Source: Pseudomonadota bacterium (GTDB taxonomy: Bacteria > Pseudomonadota > Gammaproteobacteria > Burkholderiales > Burkholderiaceae_C). From it: a stretch of 64,000 nucleotides of DNA. Of the stretch, positions 29,847 to 39,126 are shown piece after piece (within the stretch, counting starts at the first letter, position 1; every line of letters starts with the position of its first letter). The notes beneath the pieces were generated by a model, which was not told where the DNA came from, did not search any database, and saw only the letters and a list, made by a program, of their open reading frames with translations. The position numbers were made by a program, and so were the translations under genes. Location: NCBI GenBank assembly GCA_030538085.1, contig JAUNUR010000008.1, forward strand, positions 1 through 64,000. Direction: 5' to 3'.

Positions 29847-29934
29847 GGTGACCTGGGACACTACGTTATGGGTAGCTGCTTGCGCTTGTTAGAAGCCGCT
29901 TGCAGCGCGATTGGATGCTGAAAAGGCGGGCGGC

Positions 29935-30411
29935 TCAGCGCATGCGCTCGATGCGCTGCCCAGCCACGGCCGCCAGGGCTTCAGGCGCCACCAGTGAGGC
30001 ATCGATCTCGGCCAGTGGCAGCAGCACGAACGCGCGTGCGCCCATGCGCGGATGCGGCACCGTGAGGCGCGGGCTGTCGATGCGTGCGTCGCCGTACAGC
30101 AGCAGATCGAGGTCGAGCGTGCGCGGCGCGTGGTAGTACGGGCGCTCACGGCCTGCGGCTTGCTCCAGTTTTTGAAGCCTCTCCAGCAAGCGGGGCGCCG
30201 TCAGGCCCGTGGCAAGCCGCACCACGGCGTTCAGGTAATCCGGCCCGCCGGCATCGACGGGCGCGCTGCGGTACAGGCTGGAGCGCGCCGTCACGCGTGT
30301 GCCGGGCAGCTCGTCCAGGGCCTCCATCGCAGCGTTCAAGGCCGCCCGCGCGTCACCCAGGTTGGCGCCCAGCGCCACGTAGGCGACCACCGGTTCGCGG
30401 GCGGCAGGCAT
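29935..30411 (-). CDS. folK: HPPK, folate biosynthesis pyrophosphokinase
   Basis: 158 residues; transfers pyrophosphate from ATP to 6-hydroxymethyl-dihydropterin. Signatures: VAYVALGANLGD at the N-terminus, SSLYRSAPVD, the loop PDYLNAVV, and the metal- and substrate-binding block RTLDLDLLLYGD followed by VPHPRMGARAFVLLPLAEI. Follows pcnB by 11 bases in the common pcnB-folK arrangement. Confidence 0.96.
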   Translation of the reverse strand: MPAAREPVVAYVALGANLGDARAALNAAMEALDELPGTRVTARSSLYRSAPVDAGGPDYLNAVVRLATGLTAPRLLERLQKLEQAAGRERPYYHAPRTLDLDLLLYGDARIDSPRLTVPHPRMGARAFVLLPLAEIDASLVAPEALAAVAGQRIERMR

Positions 30412-30422
30412 GGCGCTGGCGT

Positions 30423-32021
30423 TTATTCGTCGGCGCTCGGCGCGGGTGCGGACGACGCCCCACCGCCATTGCCACTGCCCGAACCTGAACCTGGCTTGCG
30501 CCGCCGCCGCCGGCGCTTCTTCGCGGGGGTGGGGCTGCCCTCCTCGCCCCCCGCATCATCAGCCGCCGCATCGGCCACACGTTCGGCCGCGCCTTCCACC
30601 GAGCCCTTGGGCACGCGGTGCACGCGCGGCTGCTGCTTCTTGGCGCGCTGCTGCTCGGCGCGCAGCTCGCGCACCAGGCTTTCGCGCTCGCCGTCGTCGG
30701 CCAGGCTGAAGGCCTGCCACCAGTCGGCCAGCACCTCGTCAATCTCGCCCACGTCGGCGCGCAGGCGCAGGAAGTCGAAGCCGGCGCGAAAGCGCGGTTG
30801 CTCGGCCATGCTGAAGGGCGTGTTGCCGCTGCGCTTTTCAAAGCGCGGCTGCATCATCCAGATCTCGCGCATGTCGGCGCCCAGCTTGCCGCGGCCCGAC
30901 ACGTCGCCCACGCGGGCGTTGAAGACTTCGTCGATGGCGTCCTGCAGGGCCGGGAACGGGTGCTCGCCTTTGTCCAGCCGCGCGTTCCAGCCGTCGCGCA
31001 CGTCCTGCCACAGCACGCTGGCCAGCAAGAACGACGGCGCCACCGGCTTGCCCTCGGCCACGCGGCGGTCGGTGTCGAGCAGCGCGGCCTTCACAAAGGC
31101 CTGGTCGGCGCGCTCCACCACCAGGTCGAGCAGCGGGTAGATGCCCTTGGCCAGGCCCAGCGCGCGCAGCTGGTCGACGCTGGCCACGGCGTGGCCGGTC
31201 TGCAGCAGCTTGATCATCTCGTCGAACAGGCGGCTTTGCGGAATGTCGGCCAGCAGCGCCCTGGCCTCGACCAGCGGCCTAGCGGTCTTGGGCTCCAGCT
31301 TGAAGCCCAGCGCCGCCAGCTTGGCGCCGAAGCGCACGGCGCGGATGATGCGCACCGGGTCTTCGCGGTAGCGCGTGGCGGCGTCGCCGATCATGCGCAG
31401 GCGCTTTTTGTGCGCGTCCTGCAGGCCGTTGTGGTAGTCGACCACGACGCGCGTTTCCGGGTCGTAATACATGGCGTTGACGCTGAAGTCGCGCCGCGCG
31501 GCGTCCTCCTCCTGGGAGCCCCACACGTTGTCGCGCAGCACGCGGCCCGAGGCGTCCACGGCGTGCTTCATGCCCGCCAGCTGGCCCTTGGCCGTGCGCT
31601 CGTTGCCGAACACGGCCTCGGCGGTGGCGTTGTCCATATAGGCGCGGAAGGTGGAGACCTCGATCACCTCGTGCTCGCGCCCGCGCCCGAACACCACGTG
31701 CACGATGCGAAAGCGCCGCCCGATGATGAAGGCGCGGCGAAACAGCCCCTTGACCTGCTCGGGCGTGGCGTTGGTAGCGACGTCGAAGTCCTTGGGCTTC
31801 AAGCCCAGCAGCAGGTCGCGCACGGCGCCGCCGACGATGTAGGCCTCGTAGCCCGCTTCTTGCAGCGTGCGCACCACGTTGGCGGCGCGCTCGTCCACCA
31901 GCGCGGGGTTGATGCCGTGGCCGTCGGGGCCGATCTCGGCCCGCTTGCCGAAGCGCTTGCGCCCGTTGTTGCCGCTGCCGGTGGCCTTGTCGAGCAGCTT
32001 GCCGATGAATTGCTTGATCAT
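30423..32021 (-). CDS. pcnB: Poly(A) polymerase I
   Basis: 532 residues; adds 3' A-tails that speed RNA decay. The nucleotidyltransferase head has YIVGGAVRDLLLGLKPKDFDVATN with both catalytic Asp, then RRDFSVNAMYYDP and REDPVRIIRAVRF (head and neck of class II polymerases). The C-terminus ends in a basic patch (KKRRRRRRKP) and a Gly/Ser tail, probably RNA-binding. The start overlaps the stop of the HAD gene by four bases. Confidence 0.94.
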   Translation of the reverse strand: MIKQFIGKLLDKATGSGNNGRKRFGKRAEIGPDGHGINPALVDERAANVVRTLQEAGYEAYIVGGAVRDLLLGLKPKDFDVATNATPEQVKGLFRRAFIIGRRFRIVHVVFGRGREHEVIEVSTFRAYMDNATAEAVFGNERTAKGQLAGMKHAVDASGRVLRDNVWGSQEEDAARRDFSVNAMYYDPETRVVVDYHNGLQDAHKKRLRMIGDAATRYREDPVRIIRAVRFGAKLAALGFKLEPKTARPLVEARALLADIPQSRLFDEMIKLLQTGHAVASVDQLRALGLAKGIYPLLDLVVERADQAFVKAALLDTDRRVAEGKPVAPSFLLASVLWQDVRDGWNARLDKGEHPFPALQDAIDEVFNARVGDVSGRGKLGADMREIWMMQPRFEKRSGNTPFSMAEQPRFRAGFDFLRLRADVGEIDEVLADWWQAFSLADDGERESLVRELRAEQQRAKKQQPRVHRVPKGSVEGAAERVADAAADDAGGEEGSPTPAKKRRRRRRKPGSGSGSGNGGGASSAPAPSADE

Positions 32022-32704
32022 TGTTTTTCTTCTTCGCTGAACAAATCGAGGATGCGCCAGCCGCGCTGGGTGGCGACAGCGCGCAGCGTGTCGTCCGGGT
32101 TGGTGGCCACGGGAATGTGCGCCTTTTCCAGCAGCGGCAGGTCGTTGCGCGAGTCGGAATAGAAGGTGATCTCAACGTCGCCGAAGCTGCGCCCGCGCCC
32201 CGCCAGCCACTCGGCCACGCGCGTCACCTTGCCTTCGCGGAAGGATGGCGTGCCCGCGATCTCGCCCGTGTACCAGCCACCGGGGCCGCGCGCCAGGTTG
32301 ACGGCGATCAGCTCGTCGATGCCGAAGCTGTGCGCGATCGGTCGCGTGACGAACTCGTTGGTGGCGGTGACGATGATCAACTGATCGCCCGCCTGGCGGT
32401 GCCGCTCGACCAGCGCGCGCGCCTGGGGCCGGATGGCCGGCGCGATCACCTCGCGCATGAAGCGCGCATGGGCCTGCGCCGATGCGCCCGCGCCCTGGCG
32501 GCGCACCGGCTCGGTGGTGAAGCGGATGTATTCGTGGATGTCCAGCGTGCCGGCCTTGTACTGCTCGTAGAAGGCGTCGTTGCGGCGCTTGAACTCGCCC
32601 GCGTCGGCCCAGCCGATGCGGGTGGCGAACTCGCCCCAGGCGTGATCCGAGTCGATGGGGATCAGCGTGTGATCGAGATCGAAGAGGGCCAGTTTCATCA
32701 TCAA
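32018..32704 (-). CDS. HAD-IB family hydrolase (phosphoserine phosphatase-like)
   Basis: 228 residues. Motif I FDLDHTLIPIDSD has the nucleophile Asp, motif II is IIVTATNEF, a Lys follows in FREGKVTRV, and motif III is FYSDSRNDLPLL. A helical cap lies between motifs I and II, as in the SerB-like subfamily IB; members dephosphorylate small metabolites. Substrate unknown. Start MMMKLALFD is one of three consecutive Met codons. Confidence 0.9.
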   Translation of the reverse strand: MMMKLALFDLDHTLIPIDSDHAWGEFATRIGWADAGEFKRRNDAFYEQYKAGTLDIHEYIRFTTEPVRRQGAGASAQAHARFMREVIAPAIRPQARALVERHRQAGDQLIIVTATNEFVTRPIAHSFGIDELIAVNLARGPGGWYTGEIAGTPSFREGKVTRVAEWLAGRGRSFGDVEITFYSDSRNDLPLLEKAHIPVATNPDDTLRAVATQRGWRILDLFSEEEKQ

Positions 32705-32740
32705 ATCGGGCTTTGACGCCCGTGTATATTGCGCAAACAG

Positions 32741-33427
32741 CTACTCATTATGTAGCATCGACTTGATCAGCGGAATCGTGATCGCGCGCTGCGTCTGCAG
32801 CGCGTAGCGGTCCAGATGGTCCAGCAGGTCCATCAGGCTGCCCAGATCGCGCGAGAAGCGCCCCAGCACGAAGTTCATCACCTCGTCCGACAGGAACACG
32901 CCGCGCGCGTCGGCGGCGCGGCGCAGCACGGCGCGCATCTCGGATTCGGGCAGCACCTGCAACTCGAACACATGGCCCCAGCCCAGCCGCGTGCGCAAAT
33001 CCTCGCGCAGCGGCAGGTCGGCCGGGGGCAGTTCGCCCGCCGCCAGCACGGCGCGCGGCCGGCCGCTGGCGGGCGCCACGGCGTTGACGAACCAGTTGAA
33101 CGCGGTGTGCTGCAGCTCGGCGCTGTACAGGTGCACGTCGTCCAGCAGCACGGCGTCCCACTGCTCGTTGAAGGCACCGCGCGGGGGCGCATCGGCATCC
33201 AGCCAGCCCACCGTGGCACCCTGCATCAGCAAGGCCTGGCGCGAGGCACGCAGCAGATGCGTTTTGCCGGCGCCCGGCGGACCCCACAGGTAGGTCGGCA
33301 CCGGCGAGCGGGTGGCGCTTTCGCTCCACAGCCGCAGGTGCTGCACGGCCTGCGCGTTGCGGCCAGCCAGAAAGCCGTCCAGCGTGGGCTCGGGCATCAG
33401 GCCGATATCCAGGGCGATTTGTTTCAC
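32741..33427 (-). CDS. hda: DnaA inactivator Hda
   Basis: 228-residue AAA+ protein related to DnaA; with the sliding clamp it stimulates DnaA-ATP hydrolysis and prevents over-initiation. Starts at GTG 33427 with [21 protein letters not shown], the clamp-binding N-terminus; Walker A is GPPGAGKTH, Walker [10 protein letters not shown], with sensor and box VII residues [12 protein letters not shown]. An ATG upstream (33469) would add residues not found in the family. Divergent from purM. Confidence 0.92.
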   Translation of the reverse strand: MKQIALDIGLMPEPTLDGFLAGRNAQAVQHLRLWSESATRSPVPTYLWGPPGAGKTHLLRASRQALLMQGATVGWLDADAPPRGAFNEQWDAVLLDDVHLYSAELQHTAFNWFVNAVAPASGRPRAVLAAGELPPADLPLREDLRTRLGWGHVFELQVLPESEMRAVLRRAADARGVFLSDEVMNFVLGRFSRDLGSLMDLLDHLDRYALQTQRAITIPLIKSMLHNE

Positions 33428-33610
33428 ACCGGCCCTTGCACACACACCGCGCCGGGGGCCAGCACCCATCCGGCCACAAGGCCGGGCGCGGGAGCCGCGC
33501 GACGCGATGGAAAAGGGAGAAACAAGGGGAGTGCTGCGCCTAGAATCAAGGACTCCATTTTAAGCCGGTGCCCCATGGCGCCGCCGCCAGCCCTCTTCCT
33601 GCAGCGCCCC

Positions 33611-34666
33611 ATGAGTTCTTCTTCCACACCCGCCACCCCCCTCAGCTACAAGGACGCCGGCGTCGACATTGATGCGGGCGATGCGCTGGTCGAGCGCATC
33701 AAGCCGCTGGCCAAGCGCACGCTGCGCGAAGGCGTGCTGTCGGGCCTGGGCGGCTTCGGCGCCCTGTTCGAGATTCCCAAGAAGTACCAGGAGCCGGTGC
33801 TGGTGAGCGGCACCGACGGCGTGGGCACCAAGCTGCGCCTGGCCTTTGAATGGGGTGTGCACGATACCGTGGGCATCGACCTGGTGGCCATGAGCGTGAA
33901 CGACGTGCTGGTGCAAGGCGCCGAGCCGCTGTTCTTCCTCGACTACTTCGCCTGCGGCAAGCTTGACGTGGACACCGCCGCCGCCGTGGTGGGCGGCATC
34001 GCCCAAGGCTGCGAGCAGGCTGGCTGCGCCCTGATCGGCGGCGAGACGGCCGAGATGCCCGGCATGTACCCGCCGGGCGAGTACGACCTGGCGGGCTTTT
34101 GCGTTGGCGCGGTCGAAAAATCAAAGATCCTCACCGGCCAGGGCGTGGCCGAGGGCGACGTGGTGCTGGGCCTGGGCTCCAGCGGCGTGCACAGCAACGG
34201 CTTCAGCCTGGTGCGCAAGTGCATCGAGCGCGCGACCGAGGGTGGCGCCAGCCTGCCCGCCACGCTGGACGGCCAGCCCTTCCGCCAGGCCGTGATGGCG
34301 CCCACGCGCATCTACGTCAAGAACGTGCTGGCCGCTTTGCAGCAGCACCCGATCAAGGCCCTGGCCCACATCACCGGCGGCGGCCTGTTGGAGAACATCC
34401 CGCGCGTGCTGCCCGACGGCCTGGCCGCGCACCTGAGCAAGGGCAGCTGGCCGCAGAGCGAGCTGTTCGCCTGGCTGCAGCAGACGGCCTCTATCTCCGA
34501 CAACGAGATGAACCGCACCTTCAACAACGGCATCGGCATGGTGCTGGTGATCGCCGCTGACCAGGCCGACGCCTGCGCTGCCACGCTGCGCGCCGCGGGC
34601 GAGCAGGTGCATGAGATCGGCCGCATCGGCCCGCGCGGCAGCGGCCCCGCCGTGACCGTGGCCTGA
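33611..34666 (+). CDS. purM: AIR synthase
   Basis: 351 residues; makes aminoimidazole ribotide in purine synthesis. Landmarks: [33 protein letters not shown] (the ATP/substrate loop), [49 protein letters not shown] and [16 protein letters not shown]. Start ATG at 33611 fits the family; one at 33575 adds 12 residues, and neither has a clear ribosome site. Divergent from hda. Confidence 0.96.
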   Translation: MSSSSTPATPLSYKDAGVDIDAGDALVERIKPLAKRTLREGVLSGLGGFGALFEIPKKYQEPVLVSGTDGVGTKLRLAFEWGVHDTVGIDLVAMSVNDVLVQGAEPLFFLDYFACGKLDVDTAAAVVGGIAQGCEQAGCALIGGETAEMPGMYPPGEYDLAGFCVGAVEKSKILTGQGVAEGDVVLGLGSSGVHSNGFSLVRKCIERATEGGASLPATLDGQPFRQAVMAPTRIYVKNVLAALQQHPIKALAHITGGGLLENIPRVLPDGLAAHLSKGSWPQSELFAWLQQTASISDNEMNRTFNNGIGMVLVIAADQADACAATLRAAGEQVHEIGRIGPRGSGPAVTVA

Positions 34667-34703
34667 ACCGTGGCCTGAAGTCCCGCCTCTTTTTCCAACT
34701 CCC

Positions 34704-35738
34704 GTGCCCACCAGCCGAATCGATCCCCGCGCCAACACCCGCGAGGCCATCGCGGCGGTGGCCAGCCACGTGCTGATGGTGGCGGCCCTGGCGCTGATCA
34801 TGTGGGAGCGGCTTCTGCCCGGCCTGCTGTGCGTGTGTCTGGGCTTTCTGGCCACGCGCTGGCTCAGCCCCAGACTGGGCATGCTCACCCGCTCGGGCGA
34901 CGGCCAGGCGCCGCAGCTGTCGGCAACACTGGTGGCGCTGGTGCCTATCGTGCTGATCGCGGTGATGGTGCCGCGCGCGCGCGGCGTGGTGCTGGACGCG
35001 CCCGAGCAGTACCGCGACCTGCTGGCATTTCTGGCCCGCACGGTGATGGAGCTGCGCGACAAGCTGCCGCCCGATCTGGCCGCCATGCTGCCGCACGGTG
35101 CCGGTGACGTGCAGCGCGCCATCGCCACCTACCTGGCCAGCAAGGCGGGCGCGCTGGCCACCACCGGGCGCGCCTGGCTGTCGAGCCTGCTGTTTGCCTT
35201 CGTGGGCCTGCTGGTGGGCGCGCTGGCGGCGGCGCGGCCTTCGGTGATCCTGCTCAAGCCGCTGGCGGCGCAGTTGCACCTGCGCATCACGCGCTTTGGC
35301 GAAACCTTTCGCCAGATCGTGGTGGCGCAGTTCTTCATCGCGCTGTTCAACACCCTGCTGACGGCCCTTTTCCTGCTCGCCATCCTGCCGATGTGGGGCA
35401 TCCGGCTGCCCTATACGTGGGCGCTGATCCTGCTGACTTTCGTGGCCGGTCTGGTGCCCATCGTCGGCAACCTGATCTGCAATGGCGTGCTCACGCTGGT
35501 GGGTCTGTCGGTGTCGCCCTGGGTGGCGCTGGCCTGCCTGGCCTTCCTGATCGCCATCCACAAGGCCGAGTATTTCATCAACGCCAAGGTCATCGGCCAC
35601 CGCACGCACATGGGCGTATGGGAGTTGCTGTCGGTGATGTTCGTGATGGAAGCCGTCTTCGGCCCCGCCGGACTGGTGGCGGCGCCGCTGTTCTATGCCT
35701 ACGCGAAGAAGGAGCTGGAGGCGGCGGGCTGGGTGTAA
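34704..35738 (+). CDS. AI-2E family transporter (PerM-like permease)
   Basis: 344 residues, about seven or eight membrane helices, with the C-terminal family block FNTLLTALFLLAILPMWGIR, LTFVAGLVPIVGNLICNG, IHKAEYFINAKVIGHRTHM. Members export small molecules or act as Na+/H+ antiporters; the AI-2 link is weak. GTG start without a clear ribosome site. Downstream of purM in the same direction, a common pairing opposite hda. Confidence 0.88.
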   Translation: MPTSRIDPRANTREAIAAVASHVLMVAALALIMWERLLPGLLCVCLGFLATRWLSPRLGMLTRSGDGQAPQLSATLVALVPIVLIAVMVPRARGVVLDAPEQYRDLLAFLARTVMELRDKLPPDLAAMLPHGAGDVQRAIATYLASKAGALATTGRAWLSSLLFAFVGLLVGALAAARPSVILLKPLAAQLHLRITRFGETFRQIVVAQFFIALFNTLLTALFLLAILPMWGIRLPYTWALILLTFVAGLVPIVGNLICNGVLTLVGLSVSPWVALACLAFLIAIHKAEYFINAKVIGHRTHMGVWELLSVMFVMEAVFGPAGLVAAPLFYAYAKKELEAAGWV

Positions 35739-35845
35739 TCAAAAAGCCGGAAGCCGCTCAGTCCCCTCCTTGCTCGTGGCCGACGGCGCTTGGCTTATCC
35801 CCGCCTCACCGCCAGATTGATCCATCACATGCGCTGATTGCTTTT

Positions 35846-35940
35846 CCCGCCATTGCGGCGAAAGCCGCAATGACGGGGGGAATGTGAGGGGTTTTTTTGA
35901 TGGCCCGCGCTGTCGTGATTTCTGAAAACATCAATAGGTT
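35846..35940. repeat. Truncated palindromic element (family B, copy 4)
   Basis: One half of the element with a single hairpin (GCCATTGCGGCGAAAGCCGC), then AATGTGAGGGG and the right end GTCGTGATTTCTGAAAACAT as in the full copies. The inner spacer and left half are missing. Its end lies 13 bases from the stop codon of the SirB1 gene. Confidence 0.8.
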
Positions 35941-35952
35941 GAAAGCAGGCTC

Positions 35953-36798
35953 TCAGCGCGCGCCCAGCTCCGCCAGACGATGCGCCATCGCCTCGCGGTC
36001 GCTGGTATCGCCCGCCTCCCGCAGGTACAACGCCAGGTCGGCTCGGGCCCGCGTCACGTCCCCAAGCTCGGCCAGCGCCAGGCCGCGGTCGCGGTATTCG
36101 GTCCACGCATCGGGCAACAGGATCACCAGCCGATCCTGCACGGCGACGAAGCGCGGCCAGTCCTCCTGCGTGCGGTGAATGTCCTGCAGGTTGCGCAGCA
36201 TGCGCGCCAGTATCTGCCGTGGCGAGGCCGGGCGCAGGTACATGGTCAACGGCAGGCCGACCCCCTCGACGGATGGCGGCTCCTGATACAGCGTCTCCAG
36301 GCGCTCACGCAAATCGCCGTGCTTCAGTGACTGGCCGGTGAACGGGTCGATCACCACCCGCCCCCCGGCCAGCGTGGCCTGCACCAGAAAGTGGCCCGGA
36401 AAGCCGACCCCCTCCGCCTGCAAACCGGCCGTCTGCGCCAACTCCAGCCACAGCACGGCCAGCGAGATCGGGATGCCGCGCCGCATATGCAGCACCCGGT
36501 GCAAATAACTGTTGTCGGGGTTGTAATAGTCGTTGACGTTGCCGGCGAACCCCAGATCGGCGAAGAAAAACTGGTTGAGCATACGCAGCCGCTCCCGCGC
36601 ATCGTCATCGCGTGGCAGCCAGCGCCGCAGGCGCGCCACCAGGTGATCGACCTCGTTCAGCACCTGCTGCACATCCAGCTCGGGGTATTCGTCCTGCGCC
36701 AGGCTGATGGCGGCCTCCAGCAGCGGCAGGTGTTCGTCGCTGCGCACCAGCGTGCTGAAATACTGCAAGGCCGACGGGGCTGAAAAGTCCAGCTTCAT
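35953..36798 (-). CDS. SirB1 family protein (transglutaminase-like with TPR)
   Basis: 281 residues. N-terminal part LLEAAISLAQDEYPELDV and LNQFFFADLGFAGNVNDYYNPDNS, then GIPISLAVLWLELAQTAGL and GVGFPGHFLVQ, the transglutaminase-like core with its His but without a clear catalytic Cys. The C-terminal third is tetratricopeptide-like (DIHRTQEDWPRFVAVQDRLV onward). SirB1 proteins are widespread; the function is not settled. ATG at 36798 fits MKLDFSAPSA. Confidence 0.88.
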   Translation of the reverse strand: MKLDFSAPSALQYFSTLVRSDEHLPLLEAAISLAQDEYPELDVQQVLNEVDHLVARLRRWLPRDDDARERLRMLNQFFFADLGFAGNVNDYYNPDNSYLHRVLHMRRGIPISLAVLWLELAQTAGLQAEGVGFPGHFLVQATLAGGRVVIDPFTGQSLKHGDLRERLETLYQEPPSVEGVGLPLTMYLRPASPRQILARMLRNLQDIHRTQEDWPRFVAVQDRLVILLPDAWTEYRDRGLALAELGDVTRARADLALYLREAGDTSDREAMAHRLAELGAR

Positions 36799-36864
36799 GA
36801 GCGCGGTTTTATGTCGATGCACCCGGGCCGTCAATCAGGGCGGCCCAGGACGGTGAACAGGCGC

Positions 36865-38418
36865 TTATCGGCGCAGCAATTGCCGCAGCTTCACGCCCGA
36901 CAGCATCAGGGCGGCAAAGTAAAGCACCGCCGCCGCCGCCACCATGGCGGCCAGCAGGCCCGCGCGCGGCCAGGCACTGGTGCCCAGCCAGTCGAACGCG
37001 CGCGAAGCCCAGGCCAGAAACGCCGCCATCAGCAGCGTGGCGCCCACGACCTGCGCGCCAAACCGGCCCCAGCCGGGCTGCGGCCGGTAGCTGCCACGGC
37101 GGATCAGCCCCGTCAGCAGCCACACCGCGTTGATCATGGCCCCCAGCGCGATCGACAGCGTGAGCGCCGCGTGCTGCAGCACGGGCACCAGGATCAGGTT
37201 GAAGCACTGGGTGATGACCAGCACCGCGATGGCGATCTTCACCGGCGTGCGAATGTCCAGGCTGGCGTAGTAGCCCGGCGCCAGTACCTTCACCGCCACC
37301 AGCCCCAGCAGGCCCACGCCATAGCCCATCAGCGCCAGCGCCACGCGCTGCACGTCGCCGGCGTCGAAGCGGCCATGGTGAAACAGCGTGGCGATCAGCG
37401 GCGTGGCGAACACCAGCAGCGCCGCCGCGCACGGCAGCGCCAGCAGCAGCACCAGGCGCAGGCCCCAGTCCAGCATTTGCGAGTAGCGCGCGGCGTCCTC
37501 GGCTGCGCGGGCGGCGGCCAACTGCGGCGTCAACACCACGCCCAGCGCCACGCCCAGCAGCGCGGTGGGAAACTCCATCAGCCGGTCGGCATACCAGACC
37601 CAGGTCACGCTGCCCGCCGCCAGGTGCGAGGCGATCTGCGTGTTGATCAGCAGCGACAGCTGCGCCACGCCCACGCCCAGCAGCGCGGGCAACATCAGCG
37701 TCAGCACCTGGCGCACACCGGCATCGGCAACGGCGGCGCGCAGCCGCCCCCACGTGAGGCCAATGCGTGGCAGCAGGCCGCGCTTGTACAGCGCCGGGAT
37801 CTGCACGCCCAGTTGCAAAATGCCACCCAGCATTACCCCCGCGGCCATGGCATAGATTGGCTCGACACCCAGGCGCGCGAACCACGGCGCGCCCAGCCAG
37901 GCGGCGGCGATCATCGACAGGTTCAGCAGCACGGGCGTGGCCGCGGGCACGGCGAAGTGCTTCCACGTATTCAAAATGCCAGCCGAGAACGCCACCAGCG
38001 ACATGCAGCCGATGTAGGGGAACATCCAGCGCGTCATCAGCACGGCGGCGTCGAAGCTCCCGGTGTCCAGCCCGCTGGCCAGCGCCCACACCAGCAGCGG
38101 CGCGGCCACCACGCCCACCACGCAGGTCAGCACCAGCACCCAGGCCAGCGCGGTGGCCACGGCGTCGATCAGCAGCCTGGTGGCGGCCTCGCCCCGCGCC
38201 TCTTTCGAGCGCGCCAGCACCGGCACGAAAGCCTGGCTGAACGCGCCTTCCGCGAACAGCCGCCGCAACAGGTTGGGAATGCGGAATGCCACGTTGAAGG
38301 CGTCGGTCAGCCCGCTGACGCCGAAGGCCGAGGCCATCAGCAAGTCGCGCACCAGCCCGGTGATGCGCGAGACCAGGGTCAGCAGGGAAACGGTGGAGGC
38401 GGCTTTGAAAAGACTCAC
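36865..38418 (-). CDS. murJ: Lipid II flippase MurJ
   Basis: 517 residues, about 13-14 membrane helices; flips the peptidoglycan precursor lipid II across the inner membrane. Conserved N-terminus SLFKAASTVSLLTLVSRITG then GLVRDLLMASAFGVSGLTDA, the charged cavity region RIPNLLRRLFAEGAFSQAF, and YGVGLLGLVAVKVLAPGYYA. Start is GTG at 38418; the frame is open to 38496 but the family begins here. Divergent from rpsT. Confidence 0.95.
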   Translation of the reverse strand: MSLFKAASTVSLLTLVSRITGLVRDLLMASAFGVSGLTDAFNVAFRIPNLLRRLFAEGAFSQAFVPVLARSKEARGEAATRLLIDAVATALAWVLVLTCVVGVVAAPLLVWALASGLDTGSFDAAVLMTRWMFPYIGCMSLVAFSAGILNTWKHFAVPAATPVLLNLSMIAAAWLGAPWFARLGVEPIYAMAAGVMLGGILQLGVQIPALYKRGLLPRIGLTWGRLRAAVADAGVRQVLTLMLPALLGVGVAQLSLLINTQIASHLAAGSVTWVWYADRLMEFPTALLGVALGVVLTPQLAAARAAEDAARYSQMLDWGLRLVLLLALPCAAALLVFATPLIATLFHHGRFDAGDVQRVALALMGYGVGLLGLVAVKVLAPGYYASLDIRTPVKIAIAVLVITQCFNLILVPVLQHAALTLSIALGAMINAVWLLTGLIRRGSYRPQPGWGRFGAQVVGATLLMAAFLAWASRAFDWLGTSAWPRAGLLAAMVAAAAVLYFAALMLSGVKLRQLLRR

Positions 38419-38552
38419 GAGTGGCTCACGAATGCGGCCGCCAGTGTAGTCGCCGCCGCACCCTGCCCCGCGCCCAGTGGCGTAAAGCGCCATCAAAGAG
38501 TAGAATGCTGGGTTTTGCCGACAACATCCTCAAACCTTAAAGGAATACTTCA

Positions 38553-38858
38553 ATGGCCGCTGGAAAGCCGAAGAAAAAGAACCCCCGCCTGGCATCGGGC
38601 CGCAAACGCACCCGCCAGAACATCAAGCTGAACGCCGCGAACACTTCGCTGCGCTCGAAATACCGCACCTCGGTGAAGAACGTCGAGAAGGCCGTGCTGG
38701 CCGGCGACCTCGACAAAGCCAAGAGTGCCTTCGCGCTGATGCAGTCGGTGGTCGACAGCGTCGCCGACAAGGGCATCTTCCACAAGAACAAGGCAGCTCG
38801 CGACAAGAGCCGCCTGTCGGCCAAGGTCAAGGGCCTGGCCACGCAAGCCGCCGCCTGA
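38553..38858 (+). CDS. rpsT: 30S ribosomal protein S20
   Basis: 101 residues, a very basic helical bundle that binds 16S r[23 protein letters not shown] and [13 protein letters not shown] are typical; it is a little longer than E. coli S20, as usual in Burkholderiales. AAAGGAA ribosome site before the ATG, and TAGAAT about 47 bases upstream is a possible -10. Single gene with its own terminator. Confidence 0.97.
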   Translation: MAAGKPKKKNPRLASGRKRTRQNIKLNAANTSLRSKYRTSVKNVEKAVLAGDLDKAKSAFALMQSVVDSVADKGIFHKNKAARDKSRLSAKVKGLATQAAA

Positions 38859-38946
38859 CGGTCAAATTCAGGTCAGCCCGGCGGGGCATGCCCATCAGGC
38901 AACACCCCGCCGCCGTTTGATTCGGGTGCGCTGTCGGCAAAAAAGC

Positions 38947-38973
38947 AAAAAAACCGCCTTCGGGCGGTTTTTT
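38947..38973. terminator. Bidirectional terminator after rpsT
   Basis: AAAAAAACCGCC, TTC, GGGCGGTTTTTT: a perfect stem with A and T runs on both sides. Confidence 0.93.
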
Positions 38974-38997
38974 CATGGGCGACTTCGGCTGCTTTAA

Positions 38998-39110
38998 CAT
39001 CCGATACCGTTTTGCGCTCAAGACGATGACCAATGACCGCGGCTGGCGCCGCATGACAAATGACGAATGAGCCATTTGTCATTGAAGTGCAGCGAAGCCA
39101 TTTGTCATGT
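38998..39110. repeat. ATGAC-rich repeat (family C, copy 2)
   Basis: Starts ATCCGATACCGTTTTGCGC, contains ATGACCGCGGCTGGCGCCGC, then ATGACAAATGAC and TGCAGCGAAGCCATTTGTCA. It ends four bases before the ribosome site of the ankyrin lipoprotein gene. Confidence 0.78.
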
Positions 39111-39126
39111 ACCGAAGGAGATGGAA

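Noticed and set aside
32816..33610. Upstream extension of the purM frame over hda
   Set aside because: The first 265 codons are antisense to hda and resemble no protein; purM begins at 33611.
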